Shown piece after piece: positions 54,366 to 61,566 of a stretch of 64,000 nucleotides of DNA. The DNA lies in NCBI GenBank assembly GCA_947384775.1, contig CANDIF010000003.1:1-64000 (forward strand). The letters run 5' to 3'. The notes under the pieces were generated by a model. It had not been told where the DNA came from. It saw only the letters and a list, made by a program, of their open reading frames with translations, and ran no database searches. Positions within the stretch are counted from its first letter, which is position 1. Every line of letters begins with the position of its first letter. The stretch comes from an uncultured Clostridium sp. (GTDB taxonomy: Bacteria > Bacillota > Clostridia > TANB77 > CAG-508). Position numbers and translations under genes: made by a program.

Positions 54366-55016
54366 TTATTTTTCAACCTTTTGTAGTTCCTTTGCTATTT
54401 GGTTAATCCTATTCAGCCTATGACTTACTCCTGATTTGCTGATTGGTTTATCTAATAATTTTCCAAGTTCTTCATAAGATAAATCTGGTTCTTTTATTCT
54501 TAAATTTGCTATTTCTTTTAATTCTTCTGGTAAAGTTTCGAATTTTCTATGTTTTTTTAAATATTTAATACTTTCTATCTGTGTGTTTGCTGCATTCATC
54601 GTTTTTGTAATATTGGCAGTTTCACAATTTACTATTCTGTTTATGTTATTTCTTGCGTCTTTTAAAACTCTAATTTCTTCAAACTTTATAACTGCTTTAC
54701 TTGCACCAATAAGGGCTAAAAATGATACTATATCTTCTCCATCTTTTATATAAACTATATATCCCTGTCCCTTTTTAGTAATTTTAGAATTTATTTGAAA
54801 ATTATTAAGCATTGTTTGTAATTCTTCAGCTTTTTCTATGTCTTTAAATAGTACTTCTAAATGATAATCCTTATCTGGATTGTTTATAAAGCCAGACTTA
54901 ATAAAAGCTTCTCTTATCAAAAGCCTTGACATCTGTTCATCTTGTTTCATACTACTATTTACATCCCACATCTTTAATCCCATTAATTCTTCTTTTATAT
55001 CTGATGCAAAAGACAT
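54366..55016 (-). CDS. whiA: Sporulation/cell-division regulator WhiA, shortened form
   Basis: 216 residues from the ATG at 55014-55016, preceded by GGAGGAAAAAGT; an in-frame start 33 bp upstream was rejected. It starts 'MSFASDIKEELMGLK' and has the second LAGLIDADG-like half ('IREAFIKSGFINNPDKDYHLEVLF...FEEIRVLKDARNNINRIVNCETANITKTMNAA') and the C-terminal helix-turn-helix ('ISKSGVSHRLNRINQIAKEL'). Usual WhiA is about 310 residues. Here the whole first LAGLIDADG half (about 90 residues) is missing with no frameshift. Its place after prmC and mutS differs from the usual rapZ-yvcK-whiA order, so it could be a diverged second copy. Confidence 0.85.
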   Translation of the reverse strand: MSFASDIKEELMGLKMWDVNSSMKQDEQMSRLLIREAFIKSGFINNPDKDYHLEVLFKDIEKAEELQTMLNNFQINSKITKKGQGYIVYIKDGEDIVSFLALIGASKAVIKFEEIRVLKDARNNINRIVNCETANITKTMNAANTQIESIKYLKKHRKFETLPEELKEIANLRIKEPDLSYEELGKLLDKPISKSGVSHRLNRINQIAKELQKVEK

Positions 55017-55032
55017 ACTTTTTCCTCCTAGT

Positions 55033-55863
55033 TTATCTGTATTTTGCAATAATTACTCTATCATTTCCAGCTAAGTCTTTTTTGCAATATATATCTTGAT
55101 AATTATTACTTTTTAATAATTCCATAACCTCTTCTTTTTGATTTTCTCCTATTTCTAAACATAAATAACCGTCGTTATTTAAATATTTATATGCATTCTC
55201 TGTTATGGCTCTATAAAACTTCAATCCATCTTCTCCGCCGTCTAATGCTAATTTAGGCTCTTGTTGAACATCTTTTTCTAAACTTTCTATTACTTTTGTT
55301 TTTATATATGGTGGATTTGACACTATTATATCAAATTTTTCATCACATAAATTTTCAAACATATCTGATTGTTTAAAAGTAATTTTTCTTTTTCTATCAT
55401 TTTTATTTGCTATTTCTAATGCAGTTTCACTTATATCAGTTGCTGTGACATTAGCATTATCAAGGTTTTCAGATAATGATATTGCTATACATCCACTTCC
55501 TGTACATAAATCTAATATTCTTTTCTTATTTTCTTTTTTTGCTATTTCTATTACTTCTTCTACTAAAATTTCTGTATCTGGCTGAGGTATTAAAACATTT
55601 TCATCCACATAAAATTGCATTCCGAAAAATTCTTGTGTCTTAGTTATATATTGTAGTGGTTTCCCCTTAAGTAATTCTTCAATATGTTTATTAAATATAA
55701 TTTCCTTTTCCGAATCTAATTCTAGTTCAGAATTTATTATCAAATATTCCTTTGGTTTTGACAGAACATATGCAAGTAAAGACTTCGTTTTTATCATGCT
55801 ATCTTCTATGTTATGTTCTTTCAATTTTTTAATTGCATATTCTAATGTTTGTTTAATCGTCAT
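55033..55863 (-). CDS. prmC: Peptide chain release factor N5-glutamine methyltransferase
   Basis: 276 residues. It methylates the Gln of the GGQ motif in RF1 and RF2. An N-terminal helical domain is followed by a SAM-binding Rossmann fold ('RILDLCTGSGCIAISLSENLDNANVTATDIS') and the diagnostic 'FDIIVSNPPYIKTK' motif. 'LIPQPDTEILVEEVI' is the family's RPDTE-like loop with Gln for Arg. It lies 1 bp from mutS and 16 bp from whiA, forming one unit. Confidence 0.94.
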   Translation of the reverse strand: MTIKQTLEYAIKKLKEHNIEDSMIKTKSLLAYVLSKPKEYLIINSELELDSEKEIIFNKHIEELLKGKPLQYITKTQEFFGMQFYVDENVLIPQPDTEILVEEVIEIAKKENKKRILDLCTGSGCIAISLSENLDNANVTATDISETALEIANKNDRKRKITFKQSDMFENLCDEKFDIIVSNPPYIKTKVIESLEKDVQQEPKLALDGGEDGLKFYRAITENAYKYLNNDGYLCLEIGENQKEEVMELLKSNNYQDIYCKKDLAGNDRVIIAKYR

Positions 55864-55864
55864 T

Positions 55865-58468
55865 TTAGCTCATTTTCTCCTTGATTTTAGACAAAGTATT
55901 AAGTGCATCTATTGGTGTTAATTCATCTAAATTTATTTTATCTATTTCATGTGCTATTTCCGCTAATTTGTAATTATATAAATTCAATTGTCCTTCTGGT
56001 TCTTTCTTACTTTCTTGCTTCTTTTGTCCTAGCATACTTTTTCTTTCTAAGCTTCTTAATATTTCATTTGATCTTTTTACAACTGCTTGTGGAACTCCTG
56101 CTAGTTTTGCAACATGTATACCATAGCTCTCATCTGTTCCACCATTTACTATCTTTCTTAAAAAGATTATATCTTCTCCTTTTTCTTTAACAGCAATTGA
56201 ATAATTTTTAACACCTTCTATTTGATTTTCTATTTCTGTTAATTCATGATAGTGTGTTGCAAATAATGTTTTTGCTCCACATTTTTCTTTGTTTGATATA
56301 TGTTCTACTACTGCCCATGCTATTGAAAGTCCATCATATGTAGATGTTCCTCTTCCTATTTCATCTAGTATTATCAAGCTATTTGCTGTTGCTTCTCTTA
56401 ATATAGTTGCAACTTCTGTCATTTCTACCATAAATGTGCTTTGTCCCATACTTAAATCATCTGAAGCACCAACTCTTGTAAATATTTTATCTACTACTCC
56501 AATTTTTGCATAAGAAGCTGGTACAAAGCTTCCTATTTGCGCCATTAGTGTTATCAATGCAACTTGTCTCATATATGTTGATTTTCCTGCCATATTAGGA
56601 CCAGTTATTATTGCCAATCTATCTAAATTTTTGTCTAGGTATGTATCATTACTTACAAAAGTTCCTGTATCCACCATTTTTTCAATTACTGGGTGTCTTC
56701 CTTCTTTTATATCTAATTCTCCACTATTATCAACTATTGGTTTTGTATATTTCATGTCTTCAGCAACAATTGCAAATGATGTTAGAACATCTAAATTAGC
56801 AATAATATTTGCTATTTTTTGTAGTCTTACAATATTTTTTGCTAAATGATTTCTTATTTCTATAAATAAGTTATATTCTAAGTCTATTAGTTTTTCTTCT
56901 GAACCTAGTATTTTACTTTCTAACTCATTTAGTTCTTCTGTTATATATCTTTCACAGTTTGTTAATGTTTGTTTTCTAATATATCTTTCTGGAACCATAT
57001 TAAGATTTGATTTCGTAACTTCAAAGAAATATCCAAATACCTTGTTAAATCCTACTCTTAAGTTTTTAATTCCTGTAAGTTCTTTTTCTTTTTGTTCTAG
57101 TTCTAATAACCATTGTTTTCCTTCTGTTGATGCTTTTCTATACTCATCAACCTCTTCATTATATCCTTGTTTTATTAATCCACCTTCTTTTACTGTAATT
57201 GGTGGTTCATCAACAATTGCGTTTTCTATAATTGTTGCCAAATCTTCGCAAGTTTCCAAATTCAAGTTTAATTCTTTTAATAAATCTGCATTTAATTCAT
57301 TTAGAATCTTCTTTATATCTGGCAATTGTGCTAAAGAATTTTTTAATGATATTAAATCTCTACCATTACTATTCGAATAAGCAATTTTTCCAACTAGTCT
57401 TTCTATATCATAAACTTTTTTTAAACTTACTTGCAATTCTCCTCGCATAATAGGATTATTCTTTAATTCTTCCACTGCGTTTAAACGTTTTTGTATTTCA
57501 GTTACATCTAATAATGGCTCTCCTATCCATTTTCTTAAAGCTCTTCCTCCCATTGATGTTGAAGTTTTATCTAGTACCCACAATAATGTTCCTCTTTTAG
57601 CTTTATCATGTTGTCTTTCTACTAATTCTAAATTTCTTCTTGCTGTAATATCTAATGACATATACTTTTGTAAGTTGTATAAATTTATATGTTGTATATG
57701 TTCTAATTTCATTTTTTGTGTTTGGTTTAAGTATTCTAATAAAGCATTTATAGCTGCTACTTCAAGTGAATTTTCATGTAAATCTGTTACTTCTTGGTTT
57801 TCATATATAAAAGTGTAGTTTTCTAATAAGTAGTTTGTTTCTTTTTTAAACATTTCATCCTTGGCATTATTTATGTATATATTAAATCTTGTATTTATCT
57901 GCCCAATTTCTTCTGCTGAATTATATAGAAAACTATTTACTATTATTTCTGCAGGATTGTATTTTGCAAGTTCATCTAACAATACTGGGAAATTATTTTT
58001 TTCTACTATTTTTGTAGCATAGAAATCACCTGTAGATACATCACATACAGCTATTCCAAAATATATTCCTTCTTTAAATACAGACATTATATAGTTATTC
58101 TTTTTTTCATCTAGCATATTACTTTCTATTACAGTTCCTGGAGTTACTACTCTTATAACATCTCTTTTTACTATTCCTTTTGCTTGTTTTGGATCTTCTA
58201 ATTGCTCACAAATTGCAACTTTATATCCTTTTTCAATTAATTTTGAAATATATGCATCTGCTGCATGAAAAGGCACACCACACATTGGCGCACGTTCTTC
58301 TTGTCCACATTCTTTACCTGTTAAAGTAATCTCTAATTCTCTTGAGGCAATTTTCGCATCTTCAAAAAACATTTCATAAAAGTCGCCTAATCTATAAAAA
58401 ACTATTGCATCATTATATTGTTCTTTTATATCTAAATAATGTTGCATCATAGGTGAAAACTCTGCCAT
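55865..58468 (-). CDS. mutS: DNA mismatch repair protein MutS
   Basis: 867 residues, full length. Mismatch-reading Phe-x-Glu in 'YRLGDFYEMFFEDA', connector and lever domains, clamp, and the C-terminal ATPase: Walker A 'ITGPNMAGKSTYMRQVALI', 'DDLSMGQSTFMVEMTEVA', Walker B 'SLIILDEIGRGTSTYDGLSIAWAV', 'TLFATHYHELTEIE'. The N-terminal 'MMQHYLDIKEQY' and 'ERAPMCGVPFHAAD' confirm MutS1. No mutL is seen to follow; prmC and whiA follow instead. GGAAGGGAACAAA precedes the ATG. Confidence 0.97.
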   Translation of the reverse strand: MAEFSPMMQHYLDIKEQYNDAIVFYRLGDFYEMFFEDAKIASRELEITLTGKECGQEERAPMCGVPFHAADAYISKLIEKGYKVAICEQLEDPKQAKGIVKRDVIRVVTPGTVIESNMLDEKKNNYIMSVFKEGIYFGIAVCDVSTGDFYATKIVEKNNFPVLLDELAKYNPAEIIVNSFLYNSAEEIGQINTRFNIYINNAKDEMFKKETNYLLENYTFIYENQEVTDLHENSLEVAAINALLEYLNQTQKMKLEHIQHINLYNLQKYMSLDITARRNLELVERQHDKAKRGTLLWVLDKTSTSMGGRALRKWIGEPLLDVTEIQKRLNAVEELKNNPIMRGELQVSLKKVYDIERLVGKIAYSNSNGRDLISLKNSLAQLPDIKKILNELNADLLKELNLNLETCEDLATIIENAIVDEPPITVKEGGLIKQGYNEEVDEYRKASTEGKQWLLELEQKEKELTGIKNLRVGFNKVFGYFFEVTKSNLNMVPERYIRKQTLTNCERYITEELNELESKILGSEEKLIDLEYNLFIEIRNHLAKNIVRLQKIANIIANLDVLTSFAIVAEDMKYTKPIVDNSGELDIKEGRHPVIEKMVDTGTFVSNDTYLDKNLDRLAIITGPNMAGKSTYMRQVALITLMAQIGSFVPASYAKIGVVDKIFTRVGASDDLSMGQSTFMVEMTEVATILREATANSLIILDEIGRGTSTYDGLSIAWAVVEHISNKEKCGAKTLFATHYHELTEIENQIEGVKNYSIAVKEKGEDIIFLRKIVNGGTDESYGIHVAKLAGVPQAVVKRSNEILRSLERKSMLGQKKQESKKEPEGQLNLYNYKLAEIAHEIDKINLDELTPIDALNTLSKIKEKMS

Positions 58469-58588
58469 TTTGTTCCCTTCCTTCTTAAACTATATCTTTA
58501 AAATTTGTTGCAATTATATCATAAAAATATATAAGTAACAATAAACTCTAGGGTTATTTTTTCATAAAATTACTTACTGACACAAATT

Positions 58589-58633
58589 AGCAATACAAAC
58601 AAATATCAATAATTATATCAGTTTGTATTGCCT
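58589..58633. terminator. Hairpin between mutS and the rubredoxin-fusion gene
   Basis: GCAATACAAAC / GTTTGTATTGC perfect 11-bp arms around an AT-rich loop (read on either strand). It is likely the terminator of the 58686-59285 gene, though the T-run is weak. Confidence 0.55.
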
Positions 58634-58685
58634 ATAAAATTATTTAACTTATATTCTCTATACTTATCTTAGATCTTTTCTCTAA

Positions 58686-59285
58686 TTATTTCTTTCTTTT
58701 AAAAAAAGTCTTATCCACATTACAAATAGGGCATTTGTAATCATTCGGAACATCATCGCCATAATAAACATACCCACATATTGTACAAATCCATGCTGTC
58801 TTGTTTTTCTCTGTTTTTACCTTTATTAGTTCTTCCTTATGTTCTTGATAATATGCATAACTCATAGTTTCCTCTTCTTTGAATATATCTCCTTCTATTA
58901 GTCTACCTATAAACAATGTATGTGTATCATTTTCAATACTATCTACTATTTCACATATCATATATCCTAAAGAATTACTAATTACTTTTAATCCTTCTAC
59001 TTCTGTTGTATCTATATTTTCAAACTTATTTATATCTCTCATTGAGTTCATTCCAAATGTTGTAATAATATCTCCGTCTACATTTTTTCCTAATACTGAA
59101 ATAGCAAATTTTGTATTCTTTTTCATTAATTCATTTGTGTAATTGCTTTTCATTACAGCAACAGATATTAATGGATTATCTCCAGCACTTATTTGAGATA
59201 TCGCATCTACCATGCATCCACCATTGTTTGTTGTTAAAACATACATACCTTGTGTTATCTTCCATGTTATATTTTTATTTTTCAT
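58686..59285 (-). CDS. Flavin reductase-rubredoxin fusion (high-molecular-weight rubredoxin)
   Basis: 199 residues. Residues 1-150 form an FMN-binding flavin reductase-like domain ('[44 protein letters not shown]'). Residues 160-199 form a rubredoxin with both Cys pairs ('[24 protein letters not shown]'). This architecture is known from Moorella Hrb, which passes electrons from NADH or NADPH to flavodiiron proteins that reduce O2 or NO. A matching flavodiiron gene is not in the window. It indicates an anaerobe with oxygen-protection needs. Confidence 0.93.
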   Translation of the reverse strand: MKNKNITWKITQGMYVLTTNNGGCMVDAISQISAGDNPLISVAVMKSNYTNELMKKNTKFAISVLGKNVDGDIITTFGMNSMRDINKFENIDTTEVEGLKVISNSLGYMICEIVDSIENDTHTLFIGRLIEGDIFKEEETMSYAYYQEHKEELIKVKTEKNKTAWICTICGYVYYGDDVPNDYKCPICNVDKTFFKRKK

Positions 59286-59328
59286 AATCTAATCTCCTTT
59301 ACCTAATAGATTATATCATTTTTATTTT

Positions 59329-60546
59329 TCATTTCAAATACTTTATTTCAAATGTTGTTCCTTTACCTATTTCTGAATCTACTTTTATATAGCCATTATT
59401 CTGTTCTATTATAGTTTTTGCAAGTGATAAGCCTATTCCAATGCTTTCTTCATGATTACTCTTAGTTTTATAGAATCTTTCAAAAATATGTTTTATATCT
59501 TTTTTCTCTATTCCTTTTCCTGTATCTCTTATCTTTATTTTTAAAAATACTGCATTGTTTTCTACATTTATATATATTTTTGAACTCTGATTACTATACT
59601 CTATTGCATTTTTTACAATGTTTGTAAGTGCTTCTAATTGCCATTTATAGTCTGCTATAAATGTACTATTTTCATCTATCTTTGTAACAACTTGAACGTC
59701 CTTTACTTCTAATAGTATAGATAAATTTGAAACAACATTATTGATTAATTCCTTAACATTAATTTCTTCATTTTCCATCTTTATGCTTCCTGCATCAAAT
59801 TTAGCCATTTTTAATAATGATATAACTAATGAACTAATCCATTCCATTTGTTTACTTATATCTTTTAAGAAATCTTCTCTAACTTCTTTTTCCATCTCAG
59901 GATTTTCTAGTATATTATCAAGCATAATTCTTATTGATGTTAGTGGTGTTTTTAGCTGATGTGAAATATCTGCTAATGAATTACTTAACTGTTCTTTTTC
60001 TTTTTCACTATTTAAAGCATTTTCTTTTAATAATATTGTTGTTTTGTATAATTCGTTTCTAAGTTTTGATAATTCACCTTCTCCATTATCTTGAATTTTT
60101 AATGTATAGTTTCCATTGTTAATTCCTTTTAAATATTTATTGATTTCTTTAATTTTTCTATCTTGTATTATTGCGTATATTACATATATTCCAAGTGATG
60201 TTGCAAAAAATATTATCAAGAAGATTATATTTTGCGTAACATTTTTCTTCATAATATCATCTATCTCTTTAACTGCAACTATCTCCTCATCGTATCCATA
60301 TTTTTTCAATATTTGGTCTCTGTTGTTGGACTCTTTATTTATAGATTTAATGAGTTCTTCTTCTTTTATTTCCGGATGGTCTGTAATTATTTGTTCAATT
60401 ATGCTATCTATTTTTGAATTAAATGCTTTTGAATATTCTTTGTTTCTAATTGTTGTCATTATAAAAAATGCTATTATGAATACTAGGATTAAACATATAT
60501 TTATTGCTAAAGTTTTTTTGAAATTTTCTTGGCTTAATATTTTCAA
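59329..60546 (-). CDS. Sensor histidine kinase
   Basis: 405 residues: two membrane helices (about 13-31 and 100-122) flank an extracytoplasmic loop of about 70 residues. A HAMP-like linker ('INKYLKGINNGNYTLKIQDNGEGELSKLRNELY') follows. The phospho-His is in 'LADISHQLKTPLTSIRIMLDNIL'. The ATP-binding domain is complete: N-box 'LTNIVKNAIEYS', G1 'IRDTGKGIEKKDIKHIFERFYKTK', G2 'GIGLSLAKTIIEQNNG'. It phosphorylates the response regulator encoded just upstream. A long hairpin (60577-60655) separates the two genes. Confidence 0.93.
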   Translation of the reverse strand: MKILSQENFKKTLAINICLILVFIIAFFIMTTIRNKEYSKAFNSKIDSIIEQIITDHPEIKEEELIKSINKESNNRDQILKKYGYDEEIVAVKEIDDIMKKNVTQNIIFLIIFFATSLGIYVIYAIIQDRKIKEINKYLKGINNGNYTLKIQDNGEGELSKLRNELYKTTILLKENALNSEKEKEQLSNSLADISHQLKTPLTSIRIMLDNILENPEMEKEVREDFLKDISKQMEWISSLVISLLKMAKFDAGSIKMENEEINVKELINNVVSNLSILLEVKDVQVVTKIDENSTFIADYKWQLEALTNIVKNAIEYSNQSSKIYINVENNAVFLKIKIRDTGKGIEKKDIKHIFERFYKTKSNHEESIGIGLSLAKTIIEQNNGYIKVDSEIGKGTTFEIKYLK

Positions 60547-60576
60547 TTCTTTATCTTTCTCCCTCTTCTAAAATCC

Positions 60577-60655
60577 GCTCCACCAAAGCTGGATGATTTT
60601 GTTTTTCATGCTTTGGCTAAAGCACGCATTGAAAAACAAAACATCCATGTGGAGC
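60577..60655 (-). repeat. Long hairpin between response regulator and kinase genes
   Basis: GCTCCAC (60577-60583) and GTGGAGC (60649-60655) close a stem whose inner arms (60590-60611 and 60626-60647) are complementary apart from one bulge on each side. The ends carry the same CCGCTCCA motif as the hairpins at 29674-29752 and 30496-30523. Confidence 0.7.
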
Positions 60656-60691
60656 TGCTTTGTATATAAATCTAATTTGCGCAAATTCAAC

Positions 60692-61354
60692 TCATTCTTC
60701 TTGAATTCTGTATCCAATTCCCTTTACAGTTTTTATAATATTTTCATCTCCTAGTTTTGCTCTTATTCTTTTTATATAAACTGTAAGAGTGTTGTCATTT
60801 ACAAAATTTCCTGCAACGTCCCATACTTTATCTAAAATCTGGTCTCTTGTTACTACTTTTCCTATATTATTAAATAGCAATAATAATAGCTTATACTCTA
60901 ATGCTGTAAACTCTACTTCTTCATTTTTTACTTTAACTATTTTTGTATCTAAATTTATTTCTATGTTTCTGTATGTTATATTGTTGTTTCCTTTATTTCG
61001 TCTTCGTAAAACATTATTAATTCTTGATACTAATTCTTTTGATTTAAAAGGCTTTACAACATAGTCTTCTGCTCCCATATCTAACCCTTTTACAATATCA
61101 TGTTCTTCATCTTTTGCTGTTAAAAAGATTACTGGAATATCGCTATATTGTTTTATGTATTCACAAAGTGAAAATCCGCTTCCATCTGGCAATGTAATAT
61201 CAAGTATCGCCAAATCTATTTCTTCTTTTCCAATTAAATTCATAGCATCTTCCATATTTAAACATACATTAACACTAAATTTTTCTTGTTCTAGTAAATA
61301 TTTAAGACCTTTTACAATTATTTCATTATCTTCTACAATTAAAATATTTTTCAT
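60692..61354 (-). CDS. OmpR-family response regulator
   Basis: 220 residues. Receiver domain: 'ILIVEDNEIIVKGLKYLL', phospho-Asp in 'LAILDITLPDGSGFSLCEYI', Thr and Lys in 'PVIFLTAKDEE' and 'GAEDYVVKPFKSKEL'. The C-terminal winged helix reads 'FTALEYKLLLLLFNNIGKVVTRDQILDKVWDVAGNFVNDNTLTVYIKRIRAKLGD'. It is paired with the kinase downstream. The permease upstream suggests that the system controls or senses through that ABC transporter, as in Bce-type or Mac-type modules. Confidence 0.95.
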   Translation of the reverse strand: MKNILIVEDNEIIVKGLKYLLEQEKFSVNVCLNMEDAMNLIGKEEIDLAILDITLPDGSGFSLCEYIKQYSDIPVIFLTAKDEEHDIVKGLDMGAEDYVVKPFKSKELVSRINNVLRRRNKGNNNITYRNIEINLDTKIVKVKNEEVEFTALEYKLLLLLFNNIGKVVTRDQILDKVWDVAGNFVNDNTLTVYIKRIRAKLGDENIIKTVKGIGYRIQEE

Positions 61355-61413
61355 AACTTTCCTTTCAGTGTATAATTATATCATAAAATCAAATAAAACC
61401 AAATAAATAATAA

Positions 61414-61523
61414 AGCCCCTTTAACAAGGGGGCTGTCGACGATAGTCGACTGGGGGTTCTTTTGACTCTCTTTAAGAACCCTCCGTCAGTCCTTCGGACT
61501 GCCACATCCCTTGATAAAGGAGG
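61414..61523. repeat. Palindromic REP/MITE-like element
   Basis: G+C-rich for this window. It is an array of nested inverted repeats: CCCCTT / AAGGGG, GTCGAC / GTCGAC, GGGTTCTT / AAGAACCC in the centre, CAGTCC / GGACTG, and CCCTTGATAAAGG at the right end. The left half is an imperfect inverted copy of the right half about the GGGTTCTT / AAGAACCC axis. This resembles dispersed palindromic elements often seen between genes in gut Firmicutes. Confidence 0.65.
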
Positions 61524-61566
61524 TTTCTTGCTATTTCTCCGAAGAAAAATACTAATTCTATTATTT

